This document shows, piece after piece, positions 46,001 through 55,039 of a stretch of 64,000 nt of DNA. The stretch is taken from contig JAJFGB010000009.1 in the NCBI GenBank assembly GCA_021776335.1, positions 1 to 64,000 of the forward strand. The letters are read 5' to 3'. A program made the translations under genes and the position numbers. The notes under the pieces were generated by a model, which worked only from the letters and a program-made list of their open reading frames with translations, did no database searches and had not been told where the DNA came from. Within the stretch, counting starts at the first letter, position 1. Every line of letters starts with the position of its first letter. The DNA is from Hyphococcus sp. Lineage in GTDB: Bacteria; Pseudomonadota; Alphaproteobacteria; Caulobacterales; Parvularculaceae.

Positions 46001-46165
46001 TGTGACGCCGCCTTCGACGCCAATCTTTATCAATGCTTCGGAAAGCGGTTGCGGTTTAATGTCAAAAAACCTCAGCGTACCTTCTAACGCGGCCGCTGAG
46101 CCGAACACCGCAACCCAGAACGCGAAAGCAATGCCAAGAGTATATCGTTGTAATCGCGTGCACAT
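43049..46165 (-). CDS. TonB-dependent receptor with N-terminal STN signalling domain
   Basis: 1038 residues. Signal peptide to about residue 27, then an STN domain (about 30-100: LRFFDIKPQPLSEALIKIG, VTIVFSTDKLP, AALNETLSDTPFAFEKQ), a linker, the TonB-box region (DEIIITATRTKTS), a plug (about 135-250 with GPGAIAGVINIDF) and a 22-strand barrel ending in the aromatic F of RRFYFGIERNF. STN domains relay substrate binding to a FecR anti-sigma, present here together with a sigma factor. The substrate is unknown; the plug and barrel resemble the large CUBN/OmpW-like receptors of alphaproteobacteria that often import peptides or sugars rather than siderophores. Confidence 0.92.
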   Translation of the reverse strand: MCTRLQRYTLGIAFAFWVAVFGSAAALEGTLRFFDIKPQPLSEALIKIGVEGGVTIVFSTDKLPQHKTHGVHGYMTTEAALNETLSDTPFAFEKQTANVYVVVKKKEPHPAAPGIDKRPQFRPLKTDTDEIIITATRTKTSLDDLSPIAIISKDNLRTDGAVNIGHTLSELPAVNTAFSSLNTNSISNAAGLNIVDLRSAGPSRTLVLFDGRRIAPTNAGSSVIGIDLSSVPISAVRQVEILTGGASALYGPGAIAGVINIDFHDNYEGFTTTIQGGVATRGGAKNMLAEIAYGRDMWRGDAHLNIFASYTESGKLFQADRKATADPAGFGAGGVFTPGLGRSDVTNTGRVIGFGAGPADFNAFANGASYSISPDGAAIDAFTRNIDQLENFNRETLLVTPEQRFSGLVNLTANLGDNAHIKFELFGAHFKSTSMLPSSPFDAGGAQNFSLFAPTSHPSFPTSVTNLLEQQAPATQRAGAYIARRFSALGPRENEIERSSYRAAVIIGGDIGAHWSYDAHYQFAASVADSTFNNLIDPERLARAVDPALCAQATSCSLINPFGETALTAAQRRFVQLRPLKNRFFTGQHNASINLRGDIAQIPSGPISFAIGGEYRSESARVTVDPVLLSRTIPGVNPIAGIEGSFNSVEGYAEFVVPLLSDFDGATKLSVEGAARILRVARSGLTYSVKGGARYQPTNWLTLRFTQQRALRAPNVNELFSQFSTASSSFSDPCSGLSVAANAVVVANCSSIGAFGVAPGFQQINLTIDTTIVNNIDLQEERADTLSVGANMFFSWPTSATRDIDFSVDFFRISINDAISTPNLSSALASCYTSVDFSSPACGDNPVIGGPIFSRDTNTDQIISANLFPLNGGRFLVSGLDFSLTAHYPPGKILRNGLPGQLKLRGNYTLLLDAKQQAFDGDAFTPLKGQLKFAQHRANIWFSYDLRDFEVGWKLRYRSRATVDSSLGNLDGNNASAIAYHDLFAVVSIKPDWTMRAGVDNILDASPPLLAFSTSGNTYPEYYDVIGRRFYFGIERNF

Positions 46166-46318
46166 TCTGTGTTGTCGCTTTCGCCCCCAGGTCGATCGCG
46201 TTTTTAGCGAGCCTCAGCTTATGCTGATTGTCAACGGAATCGCAAATACGCGTTCGTGAAATTTGCTATTTATGCAGATGCGAAGGGCCAATATGCACAG
46301 CTGGAAACTCTGTTGTGA

Positions 46319-48688
46319 TTATCGACGGTGTTGTATGCTGAATATAACCGCATCGCTTGCTGTCGCGTCCGCCATATGTCCTGGATCCAGGCGATGGAGC
46401 GCATTAACGCCGAGTGAATAACCCCATTTGGTGCGAAAACTATATCCTATTTCAATGTCAATTTGCCGCCCAGTCGGCGTTAAGCCGAAGCTTCGATCCT
46501 GAAAGACGACGCTGCTATGGCCGAGTGCGGTGCTGACAGGAATATTTAACTCCAGTGTGCCGGATTCTACGCGCAATGGCTGTGAGATCGCAAATGTCAA
46601 ATGGTCTGAATCAGCAATGACACCGGATTTATCGGCGCGGGCCGAAAAAGTGAAACTCGAAATTGCGGACGCCCCCTGTACGAGACTTTCGCTCACACCA
46701 CGCATATGCGTGGCGCCGCCGCTTGCCTGGGCAAAAAGCGATACACCTTTGGGCAATGCAAACTGCGCTCCGACCCGCGCGTAGATTGTATCCGCCCCTC
46801 TGCCAAGATTGAGAGCGCCGGAAGACCGTGCACCGAGCAGTGAGTCACTCTCTCTCACCATGCCGATGCTGGCTTCCAGATTGGCGTTCGCTGTATTCTT
46901 GCGTGCAAAAGCGAGCAAAGAAAACATCTCGCTTTCTTCAATCCTCGCGCCGAAGGGCGTTGCGTCGCGCCCCTGAATGCCGCCCATGGAAAAGGCAGCG
47001 CCATATCTCAGATTGTTTGCACCGCGCTTTCTGATCGCGACGGAATTTATGGTTGACGCCATTTCGTGGAAACCGTCACGGCGATGCCCGCCGCTAATGA
47101 GGAAAATGTCGCCGCCGACGCCGGCGCCATCGATAATGGAGAGAGGGGAAAAGCCGAATCCCGTATGAGCATCGATATTTTGTGACAGCTTAGTACTGAG
47201 GACTGCCCTTAGGGATGCATCACTATAGGGCGTATCGCCGGTCTGTAGATGGCGCCAGCTCGGCCGGTCGTGCGTATATGGTTCGCCGACCTCCCAGTAA
47301 AATGAAGCATATGTGTGTTTTCCGAGGGCAAGACCAGAGTCGTAATTGCGAAATGCTGAGTTCAAAATTTGATCGACAGCCAGAGACGGCGCGGTCGGGC
47401 GGGTGATCGCGGCGCCAATGTCCGCGCTATAAAACCGGTTAAACGCGTCTGCGGCGACAATGTTGACGTCAGAAAAGCCGCCGGAGAAGGAGTCGCCAAA
47501 TGGTGCGCTTCCGGCGATCATCGTTTGGGCTAGCAATATTGGATCAGCGCTTTGGGCTGCCGAAAGGTTGATAGACAAATTGCCAATCGGCTGTATCGCT
47601 GCGGCGAGGTCAAGCATACCATGCCCGAAAATATCATCTACGCCAGCCGCCCCGCGGTCACGCGCAGTGTTCAGGAGGATTTGCCCAACTTCCTTGGCCG
47701 TTAGATTTGGAAAAAGTTCAAACAGTAAGGCCGCGGCGCCGGCAACATGAGGCGCGGAGAATGACGTGCCAAAGTCGGTCTGCGCAAATTGATCGTCAAA
47801 TACTGTTGTTAGAACTTCACTGGGTGCGACCAGATAAATATCGCGCGCTGTGTCGCCAATGCTCGAGCCGGCAAAAAGATTTCCGTTTCTGTCTGCAGCA
47901 CCGACCAGCAGGATTTGCCCCGAAATGTTTGCTTCCAATCCGATCTGCGCAATGAAGGGCTGTGGTATTCGGCCAGGTGCGTTGTTGCCTGCCGCCGCCA
48001 CGATGAGAATATCATTTGCGATGGCGCGGCGAAGCGCGGCCTCCATTTCCGGAGGTAGAAAAACATTGCCTGGCGTCGGTGTCTGGCCCGGGGGGGCGTC
48101 CAATACCGGGAAACTAAGGTTTAAAACTCGTGCGCCGGCTGCAATTGCTGCATCAATACCAGCCACGAATTCGTCGGTTTTTATTGTACAACTGCCGGCC
48201 TGACAGCTGCCGGGCGCATCCGCGCGCAGCGCAAGAATTTCGGCGCCGAATGCGACACCATGCATGCCGACATTGTTTTTTTCTGCAGCGATTATCCCGG
48301 CGACTTTTGTCCCATGATCACTCGGTCCGCGAAGGCCGGATTGTGTTCTGGAGACTGATACATCGTGGCTTTGTGGGTGTAGATTGTCGTCCAGGTCTAT
48401 GTGCATAGGGTCAATGCCGGTGTCGATCACCGCGACGATCTCGCCGGCGCCGGAAAGGCCTCGATCATATGCAGGAAGCGCATTGATTTCAGACAGGCCA
48501 ACATTGCTCCGAAATTCCGGCGTGTCGAAAGCTGAGGGTGCTGGCGGCGCCGGAGGCGCCGGCGGCGCTGGTGGGGCAGGCAGCGGTGGCAGCGAAATTA
48601 GCGGCGCGTTGTTTGTTGCGCACCCTGCTGTGATCAGCGCAGCGATCGCGACTGCAGAATGTAAAGAAAATGCAAGCTGTTTTTTCAT
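46319..48688 (-). CDS. Subtilisin-family (S8) autotransporter lipoprotein
   Basis: 789 residues. Lipobox LITAGC (C23), then a Pro/Ala linker (PPAPPAPPAPPAPP, residues 34-51), then a subtilisin domain with catalytic D89 (VIDTGID), H125 (DHGTKVAGI), oxyanion N235 (AAGNN) and S309 (GTSFSAPHVAG). From about residue 480 the chain is strand-rich and ends in a beta-barrel-like autotransporter domain (FAISQPLRVESGTLELNIP, IDIEIGYSFRTKWGYSLG). All catalytic residues are intact. It is predicted to be exposed at the outer membrane. It sits between the FecR anti-sigma and the STN receptor in one direction, suggesting that it generates or processes the receptor's substrate or signal. Confidence 0.9.
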   Translation of the reverse strand: MKKQLAFSLHSAVAIAALITAGCATNNAPLISLPPLPAPPAPPAPPAPPAPSAFDTPEFRSNVGLSEINALPAYDRGLSGAGEIVAVIDTGIDPMHIDLDDNLHPQSHDVSVSRTQSGLRGPSDHGTKVAGIIAAEKNNVGMHGVAFGAEILALRADAPGSCQAGSCTIKTDEFVAGIDAAIAAGARVLNLSFPVLDAPPGQTPTPGNVFLPPEMEAALRRAIANDILIVAAAGNNAPGRIPQPFIAQIGLEANISGQILLVGAADRNGNLFAGSSIGDTARDIYLVAPSEVLTTVFDDQFAQTDFGTSFSAPHVAGAAALLFELFPNLTAKEVGQILLNTARDRGAAGVDDIFGHGMLDLAAAIQPIGNLSINLSAAQSADPILLAQTMIAGSAPFGDSFSGGFSDVNIVAADAFNRFYSADIGAAITRPTAPSLAVDQILNSAFRNYDSGLALGKHTYASFYWEVGEPYTHDRPSWRHLQTGDTPYSDASLRAVLSTKLSQNIDAHTGFGFSPLSIIDGAGVGGDIFLISGGHRRDGFHEMASTINSVAIRKRGANNLRYGAAFSMGGIQGRDATPFGARIEESEMFSLLAFARKNTANANLEASIGMVRESDSLLGARSSGALNLGRGADTIYARVGAQFALPKGVSLFAQASGGATHMRGVSESLVQGASAISSFTFSARADKSGVIADSDHLTFAISQPLRVESGTLELNIPVSTALGHSSVVFQDRSFGLTPTGRQIDIEIGYSFRTKWGYSLGVNALHRLDPGHMADATASDAVIFSIQHRR

Positions 48689-48786
48689 AAGGAAACCCCT
48701 TCACCATCATTCCTGTGCAGGCTCGACGAGCGGCGCCGTACCAACGAGACGAATGGGGCAGGTGAAACCTCAGCAAAATAATTGAT

Positions 48787-49836
48787 TTATTCTGGGCGGG
48801 CCTGAAATATGATCTCTGTATCGCTCAACCTTACAGATTTAGCGCCGGAAACTGCTTCCAGGGACGAGATTATGGCGGCGGGATCACTCAGCTGAATGAC
48901 GCCGCTAAAGGTACGGTCAGCTAGCGTTTGGTCGTCAATCGAAAGGCGCATTGGTGTATATCGCGATAGTTCTGCGATCGCTTCGCTGAGGCTGGCATTT
49001 TGAAATATCAGCTGGTTTCGTCGCCATGCCAGCAGGTTGTCGATATCTGCATCACGCAACTCATGGCTATTGTCCAAAATATTGCCTTCAAATCGCTTAC
49101 CGCCACTGACAGCGACTTCAGGCATCTGGGGAGCGGTGTGGCGACTTTTGTTTTGATCGTTCAGCGCAATGCTCACCAACCCTTCTGCGACACTAACCGA
49201 TATTTTGTTTTTCTTTGAAATATCGACGTCAAACCGGGTACCCGTCACCGTAACGCTGGTGTCGTTTGCGCGGACGATGAACGGCCGGCGTTCCTGCCTT
49301 GCAACATCAAAATAGGCTTGGCCTCTATCGAGAAAAATGCGTCGTCTCTGCAACCGAAACGCTACACGTAGCTGGCTGTTTGTGTTCAGCTCAATTTGCG
49401 AACCGTCATTGGTCGTAATGGTTTTTGTGGCGCCGATTGCGGTTTCATAGCGATGGTCGAAAGCGCCGCCATAAAGGGCGCCAAGCCACATAAATGCAAA
49501 CAATGCTGCTGCAGCGCCCGAAAACGCCGCGATCTTGCCAAATGGATTCCTAAAGCCGGCTTCCAGTGACGACAATGCGTCGCTCAAAATTTGCCCTGGC
49601 GGGATGTGCGCTTTGGCCGGGCTGGTGATTTTGTCCGAAGAGGCTGCAAGGTCCAATTCTCCGATGTCTTCCCAGACAAGGCTAATCTCGGCATAAGTGA
49701 GGGCATGCGCTGGATCGGTGGCGCGCCAGGCGTCGAATTTTTCCCAATCGGCGTCCAACACCTCGCCACTATTGAGGCGTGCATACCAAGAGGCGGCTTC
49801 TTTTTCGATTGCCGCTAAGTTGGAAGTTTCGTTCAT
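48787..49836 (-). CDS. FecR-family anti-sigma factor
   Basis: 349 residues from the ATG at 49836; a TTG at 49842 has better spacing to AAAGGA and may be used. Domains: N-terminal cytosolic DUF4880 (AASWYARLNSG, DWEKFDAWRATDPAHALTYAE), membrane helix (about 108-128), periplasmic FecR domain (TNDGSQIELNTNSQLRV, RRIFLDRGQAYFDVAR, RPFIVRANDTSVTVTGTRFDV) and a C-terminal STN-like part (LIFQNASLSEAIAELSRYTPM). It holds the sigma factor until the receptor STN domain signals. Confidence 0.93.
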   Translation of the reverse strand: MNETSNLAAIEKEAASWYARLNSGEVLDADWEKFDAWRATDPAHALTYAEISLVWEDIGELDLAASSDKITSPAKAHIPPGQILSDALSSLEAGFRNPFGKIAAFSGAAAALFAFMWLGALYGGAFDHRYETAIGATKTITTNDGSQIELNTNSQLRVAFRLQRRRIFLDRGQAYFDVARQERRPFIVRANDTSVTVTGTRFDVDISKKNKISVSVAEGLVSIALNDQNKSRHTAPQMPEVAVSGGKRFEGNILDNSHELRDADIDNLLAWRRNQLIFQNASLSEAIAELSRYTPMRLSIDDQTLADRTFSGVIQLSDPAAIISSLEAVSGAKSVRLSDTEIIFQARPE

Positions 49837-49912
49837 GCGCAATCAGCTGTCCTTTTTCCAGTGTAGGTAAGAGACGTTTCTTGCGGCGCCAACCTCATTC
49901 ATTCCGCTCTCC

Positions 49913-50440
49913 TCAGTACCCTTTTTTTGTGAGTTCAAGGCGGCAACAGGCGAGAGCGCTGGCAATATATTTTTCCACCATACTCTTTGAAACCCCCATT
50001 TCTTCTGCAATTTCAGCATATGAGAGCCCGCCAAACCGGTGCTGCATGAATGCGTGGCGCGGTTTTTCGGGCAATGTTGCAATCGCTTGCGTCAAAATTT
50101 TCATCCTTTCCTTGCTTTCCAGAACGCGATCCGCACCCGGTTCGGCGGCCTGCCGCGAATGTATCTCGGAATTTGCGCCGTCACTCTCGCTGTCAAACTC
50201 AATTTGGCGTCGGCGGGTCTGGCTGCGCAGATGGTCAACGGCAAGGTTGAGGGCAATCCGAAAAAGATATGCCTTTGGATCGCGCAATTTTTCCGGTGAC
50301 GCAGAATTGAGGAATCGGATAAACGCATCCTGTGCGATATCTTCCGCCAGTGTGCGGTCACCAAGTTTCCTGGCGACCAGCCCGATCAAGGCGGAGCGTT
50401 CTCTTAGATAAATACGTTCCAGATTCTCTTTGGTGTTCAT
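49913..50440 (-). CDS. ECF sigma factor (FecI-like)
   Basis: 175 residues. Region 2: RSALIGLVARKLGDRTLAEDIAQDAFIRFL (read in two parts), PKAYLFRIALNLAVDHLR. Region 4: LTQAIATLPEKPRHAFMQHRFGGLSYAEIAEEMGVSKSMVEKYIASAL in pieces, with the FecI-type SxxxVEKYIA helix. It directs RNA polymerase to its own regulon and is the first gene of the four-gene minus-strand block. ATG at 50440; the upstream 160 bases should hold its promoter. Confidence 0.93.
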   Translation of the reverse strand: MNTKENLERIYLRERSALIGLVARKLGDRTLAEDIAQDAFIRFLNSASPEKLRDPKAYLFRIALNLAVDHLRSQTRRRQIEFDSESDGANSEIHSRQAAEPGADRVLESKERMKILTQAIATLPEKPRHAFMQHRFGGLSYAEIAEEMGVSKSMVEKYIASALACCRLELTKKGY

Positions 50441-50606
50441 AAATCATCAAAAACAAATGCCGGACTTAGCGGATGCCACTGTGTAAGCGCTTGCTTGCCT
50501 TGTCCATAACAGAAATTCGCCCCGAAGGTTCATTTCAGTTATTCGCAATCGGTAAGTGAGAAGCCAGATAAGTTGAAAATCATCATCGGCGTTGCCGCCA
50601 AAGCGC

Positions 50607-51650
50607 TTAAGGGCAGGGGTTTTGGATCCGGCCGTGAAGTTCATTGACTGCACGCTCCATCTCAGCTGTCCAATTGACCTCTAAAGAAGAAAGGATGATC
50701 TCGAGTTGGTCCATGCCGCGGGCGCCGAAAATATTGGAAGTCAGAAAAGGCCGCGTGGTGACGAATTGCATTGCAAATGCCGCCGGATGAACGCCGAACT
50801 GGTTAGCGAGTGCCACATAGCCGCCAATCGCTTCTTCGGCCTGCGGCGTTTCATAGCGATTAAGGCGGCCGAACATTTCTCCGCGCGAGCCCTTTGGTTT
50901 TTGTCCGCCAAGATATTTGCCGGTGAGTGCGCCCTGGCCAATCGGCGAATAGGCGAGCAGCCCGACCTGTTCTTCCATGGCGATTTCGGCAAGCCCCATC
51001 TCGAAGGTGCGGTTCGCGAGATTATAAGCGTTCTGGATAGAAACCATGCGCGGCAGGCCGCCGATTTTCGCCTCGTGCAGGAACCGCATCACACCATAGG
51101 CAGTTTCATTGGAAACGCCGATATGGCGGATCTTGCCGGCCGTCACAAGATCGCCGAGGGCGTTGAGGGTTTCCTCAAATGGCACGCCCTTTTCGTCATA
51201 GTGAATATAGCCGTCACGCGCGCCACCAAAATTCTGCACGCCGCGATCCGGCCAATGGAGCTGGTAAAGGTCGATATAATCTGTCTGCAGATTTTTAAGG
51301 CTGCGATCCACTGCATGAAATATCTGCTCGCGTGTAAGGCGGGTCGCCTCGCCATCGCGGATCCAGGTCATGGGTGAGCGACCGGAAACTTTTGTGGCGA
51401 TGATCATATCGGCGCGGTTTTTTCTCGTCGCCATCCAGCGTCCGACAATGCGTTCTGCCTCGCCTTGCGTTTCTGGCTTGGGCGGGACCGTATAGAGCTC
51501 CGCTGTGTCAAAGAAATTGATCTCGCGATCAAGACAGGCGTCCATCTGCGCAGCGGCGTCAGGCTCATTGATCTGGTCGCCGAACATCATGGTTCCAAGG
51601 CACAGGATTGGCACGTCGAGATCTGTGCGGCCTAGGCGGCGTTTTTCCAT
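50607..51650 (-). CDS. Aldo/keto reductase (Tas/YajO-like)
   Basis: 347 residues. (Beta/alpha)8 NADPH-dependent reductase: RRLGRTDLDVPILCLGTMMFG, active Asp/Tyr in NFFDTAELYT, catalytic Lys in IIATKVSG, His in YQLHWPD. The insertion YTVPPKPETQGEAERIVGRW is typical of the Tas subgroup. It reduces aldehydes or ketones; natural substrate unknown. Single gene, facing the sigma-factor block in the same direction but separated by about 160 bases. Confidence 0.93.
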   Translation of the reverse strand: MEKRRLGRTDLDVPILCLGTMMFGDQINEPDAAAQMDACLDREINFFDTAELYTVPPKPETQGEAERIVGRWMATRKNRADMIIATKVSGRSPMTWIRDGEATRLTREQIFHAVDRSLKNLQTDYIDLYQLHWPDRGVQNFGGARDGYIHYDEKGVPFEETLNALGDLVTAGKIRHIGVSNETAYGVMRFLHEAKIGGLPRMVSIQNAYNLANRTFEMGLAEIAMEEQVGLLAYSPIGQGALTGKYLGGQKPKGSRGEMFGRLNRYETPQAEEAIGGYVALANQFGVHPAAFAMQFVTTRPFLTSNIFGARGMDQLEIILSSLEVNWTAEMERAVNELHGRIQNPCP

Positions 51651-51765
51651 GATTATCAGCTCCAGTTGAACAGTGAGCGTAGATGGCGCGCCTTGCCGCT
51701 AAAAACAATGGCCGAATCAATGGATTGAAAGCGTCCCGGCGGGTCCCCATCTTATGTTGCAGATT

Positions 51766-52326
51766 ATGGCGAAACGCATGGACAAGACCCGAAAAGCAAA
51801 GGTCGCGCTGATGGCGGCGGCGTCTGTATTGGCGGGTGCGGCGGCTTTATCGCCAGCGCAGGCGAGCGATATTGATTCGGCCGCTAATCCCACCATGATT
51901 GAAGCGCCCATGTCGGCGATCGATCCGGATGCCGCTGATCATGGTGATGACCAAAAAACCATGACAGCCGCGAAATGGACTTTGCTTGCGACAGCCGCAG
52001 CCGCGCTGGCCGGCATCGTTAAGCTGATCGGCGCGCGAAAACTTGCCCGCGCGGCGGGAAAAGCCGTTTCCGGCGCGGCGAAGGTTTCGGCTGAGGCCGC
52101 CGCTGGGGCAGGGCGCGTTATCGGGCGGGCGGTTGCGTCACCTTTGCGGTTTGCGGCGTTAATGACCGGCCTTGCGCTGTTTTCCCTGACCGGGTTGTGG
52201 CTCTTCGATATCGAGTGGATGGGCGGGTTAATCGTCGGCGCCGCCATGGCGGGTGTTGCAGTCTATGGGACTACGAAAACACGTAGTTTTTTGCAGCGGG
52301 CCAGGGTGTTGAAATCTAAGGAGTAA
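51766..52326 (+). CDS. Ala-rich membrane protein, unknown function
   Basis: 186 residues from the ATG at 51766 (51754 and 51778 are alternatives; none has a clear ribosome site). Signal-like start (KVALMAAASVLAGAAALSPAQA), a polar segment, then three hydrophobic stretches (about 75-92, 130-148, 152-172) separated by the basic Ala-rich helix ARKLARAAGKAVSGAAKV. No family recognised. The gene is divergent from the aldo/keto reductase. Confidence 0.55.
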   Translation: MAKRMDKTRKAKVALMAAASVLAGAAALSPAQASDIDSAANPTMIEAPMSAIDPDAADHGDDQKTMTAAKWTLLATAAAALAGIVKLIGARKLARAAGKAVSGAAKVSAEAAAGAGRVIGRAVASPLRFAALMTGLALFSLTGLWLFDIEWMGGLIVGAAMAGVAVYGTTKTRSFLQRARVLKSKE

Positions 52327-52503
52327 TTTATGGTAAACGGAAATTAACCAATAAAAACAATAGATTGTGGCGGGTTGTGCCTATTTCGTCTTAATTCTGC
52401 CCAATTCACCTTCTAGAAGAGAGACAACAGCATTTGCCCGGAGAATTTCTACAGCTTCCATTTCGATGACTTCCCAACTTCCCTTGCACCCACCCTCACA
52501 TTG

Positions 52504-52530
52504 AACCCCGCCCTCGTGGCGGGGTTTTTT
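52504..52530 (+). terminator. Rho-independent terminator upstream of rpe
   Basis: AACCCCGCC, loop CTCGT, GGCGGGGTT followed by TTTT. The nearest plus-strand gene ends 178 bases upstream, so it either ends that transcript late or ends a short untranslated RNA. Confidence 0.85.
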
Positions 52531-52612
52531 GTTGTTACAAACACGATATTTTTGATGGATTTCGCGACGCTCTTTGTTGCGTGCGTGTGGCGTATCACGA
52601 TACCCCTCATCT

Positions 52613-53275
52613 ATGAGTCGCGTTTTTATTGCCCCTTCCATTCTTGCCGCTGATTTTGCACGTCTCGGTGAAGAAATTTCGGCTGTCGCAACCGCTGGCG
52701 CCGACTTCATCCATGTCGACGTCATGGACGGTCATTTCGTTCCAAATCTGACGATCGGTCCTGCGGTTGTTCGCGCCGTCCGCTCAGCCACCGATTTGCC
52801 TTTTGATGTTCACCTGATGATCTCACCGGTGGATCCTTACATCGACGAATTCGTTCAGGCTGGCGCCAATATCCTGACAGTTCACCCAGAGGCCGGCCCG
52901 CATCTTCATCGTACGATCCAGCGCATCAAGGCCGCCGGCGTTAAAGCTGGCGTGGCGTTGAATCCTGCGACCCCGGCAAGTGTTGTTGAGCCCATTCTCG
53001 AAGAGCTCGATCTGGTGCTGGTCATGTCGGTGAATCCCGGTTTTGGCGGCCAGAAGTTTATTGCATCGCAATTGGAGAAGATCGAAACCTTGCGAAAAAT
53101 GATTGACCGCACCGGTAAGGACATTCTTCTGGAGGTTGACGGCGGTGTTGATCCGGTAACGGCGCCAAAAGCGATCGCTGCGGGCGCCAATATGCTGGTT
53201 GCGGGATCTGCAGTTTTCAAAGGCGGCGCCAGCGCGTATGCCGCGAATATCAGCGCGCTTCGGTCATCATCATGA
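52613..53275 (+). CDS. rpe: Ribulose-phosphate 3-epimerase
   Basis: 220 residues. TIM barrel with the family motifs [58 protein letters not shown] and [10 protein letters not shown]; metal His and catalytic Asp positions are present. It interconverts ribulose-5-phosphate and xylulose-5-phosphate. The start codon has a poor ribosome site. Its stop overlaps the next ATG (ATGA), coupling it to the heparinase-family gene, a usual alphaproteobacterial pair. Confidence 0.97.
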   Translation: MSRVFIAPSILAADFARLGEEISAVATAGADFIHVDVMDGHFVPNLTIGPAVVRAVRSATDLPFDVHLMISPVDPYIDEFVQAGANILTVHPEAGPHLHRTIQRIKAAGVKAGVALNPATPASVVEPILEELDLVLVMSVNPGFGGQKFIASQLEKIETLRKMIDRTGKDILLEVDGGVDPVTAPKAIAAGANMLVAGSAVFKGGASAYAANISALRSSS

Positions 53276-54933
53276 CGGGTGCAACGGGGCGCTCAAAAAA
53301 AATTTCCGACCCATCGCATCGCGCTCGGCCGCGCGACGTGATCGGGCGCGTACAAAAAGCGTGGGGCGAAAGCCCGTTTTACCAGGTGCAGTTGAAAGGA
53401 CCGACACCTGATCGGTTGTTCTTTCAACCTGGTGATCCGCGCAAGCCGGACACGGATATTGCAAAATCACTCGCGCGAGGCCGCTTGGCGCTCGGCGATG
53501 AGTCGGTTGATTGTGAAGGCGAGCTTGAACGGCTTTGGGACCTGCCGGTCCCGGGTGGCGCGCTTTCGGCCTATCTCCAGGAGTTTTCATGGCTGCGCCA
53601 TCTTGAGGCTTTGGGGGAAGCTGGCCGGGCGCCCGCACGGACGCTGATGAAGGCCTGGCTTGAGCGTTATGAACGCTGGCACTCTGAAGCCTGGGCGCCG
53701 TATTTCGTTGCCGAACGCCTGGTGCAGCTATGCGCGCATTATCCACTTTTGTTGTCAGGGGCCGACGCGCTTTGGCGAAGTCGCGTTTTAACATCCATGG
53801 CTCGGCAGACCCGGCATCTTGCGCGCACAACGCATCGTGCCGAAACAGGTTTTGACCGGCTGATGACGTCGCTGGGACTTGGCATCGCCGGATATTGCCT
53901 GCCGGGCTGCGAGGGCCCGGCCGAACGCGGTCTGGAAATGACAAGGCGCGAGCTGCGTCTGCAATTGCGACCAGATGGCGGTCATGTGAGCCGTAACCCT
54001 TCGCGGCAGCTAAAACTGGCTCTACGTTTACAGACGCTATTGAAAACGATTGAAGCGCGTAGCTTACAGCCGCCCGGGTTTTTGCGCCACATGGTCTTGC
54101 GCGCGAGCGCCATGGCGACTTTTTTTCGATGCCCGGATGGACGGCTCGCGGTTTTCAACGGCGGCTATGAAGATGATGGGTGCGCTGTCCTGGCGGTTCA
54201 AAGTTTCATTGACCCGGATTCGGCGCCGACAAATTTTGCGCGGCATTCAGGCTATCATAAAATGTCTGCCGCGCGGGCGTTACTGATTATGGACACTGCC
54301 AATGATCACGGCGCTGGTTCATCCTTTAAAAGCGCCGGTTCTTTGCATTTTTCGACCGGTCGAAGCCGCATATTTATCAATTGTGGCAATGGCGGTCACC
54401 GCGGTCCGGAATGGCGTCAGGCGCTTGATCGCCGCGCCGCGCATTCGGCGCTTTCGTTTGATGGCGCCGCTCAAGTGTCATTCGGCGAGACGTCTCATCG
54501 GCGCGCTGAAGAAGGAAAGGGGCAATTGCTCGAATTTGAGCGTGAGATCATTTCTGCCCGTACCACGAATGCGACACATGTCAGGCGGCTCTTTTTGTCG
54601 GCGGACGGGGCTAATCTTCGCGGCGAAGAGCTCTTAACGGCATTGCCGCCGGAAATCCTCGCGCATGCCGTGTGGCGCTTCCATTTGCATCCCTCTGTAC
54701 GCGCATCGCTTGCCAGGGACCGTCGGTCGGTTTTGTTACTGCTGCCGAATAAGGAGGGTTGGCGTTTCAAATCCAATTGCCGTGAACTGCAGCTTGAAAA
54801 AAGCGCATATTGTGGTGAGGGTGGAGCGCCGGTATCGACGGAGCAAATCGCTGTCCGCGCCCCGTTATGCGGTAGAGAAAATGGCGAAAAAACCGCAGCG
54901 CGGTGGGCGTTGCAACGGCTCGATGCAGTTTAG
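53272..54933 (+). CDS. Heparinase II/III-family protein
   Basis: 553 residues. N-terminal alpha/alpha toroid (about 80-300: [50 protein letters not shown]) and a C-terminal beta-sandwich (about 350-540: [56 protein letters not shown]). Related lyases cut uronic-acid polysaccharides, but the alphaproteobacterial rpe-linked members have no proven substrate. No signal peptide is evident, unusual for a polysaccharide lyase and typical of this subgroup. Confidence 0.85.
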   Translation: MTGATGRSKKISDPSHRARPRDVIGRVQKAWGESPFYQVQLKGPTPDRLFFQPGDPRKPDTDIAKSLARGRLALGDESVDCEGELERLWDLPVPGGALSAYLQEFSWLRHLEALGEAGRAPARTLMKAWLERYERWHSEAWAPYFVAERLVQLCAHYPLLLSGADALWRSRVLTSMARQTRHLARTTHRAETGFDRLMTSLGLGIAGYCLPGCEGPAERGLEMTRRELRLQLRPDGGHVSRNPSRQLKLALRLQTLLKTIEARSLQPPGFLRHMVLRASAMATFFRCPDGRLAVFNGGYEDDGCAVLAVQSFIDPDSAPTNFARHSGYHKMSAARALLIMDTANDHGAGSSFKSAGSLHFSTGRSRIFINCGNGGHRGPEWRQALDRRAAHSALSFDGAAQVSFGETSHRRAEEGKGQLLEFEREIISARTTNATHVRRLFLSADGANLRGEELLTALPPEILAHAVWRFHLHPSVRASLARDRRSVLLLLPNKEGWRFKSNCRELQLEKSAYCGEGGAPVSTEQIAVRAPLCGRENGEKTAARWALQRLDAV

Positions 54934-55039
54934 AGCCGGGCTTTGTGTTCCTGCCCGGAGCGCGTTTACAGGTAGTGCACACAGTTTTTGAGTTTGAAGG
55001 CGCGACAAACTGGTATTGGGGACCACGTTCGCCGATTCA

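Noticed and set aside
52381-52461. Minus-strand 26-codon frame (MEAVEILRANAVVSLLEGEL...)
   Set aside because: Looks helix-like but has no clear ribosome site and no family; kept only as part of the small-RNA note.
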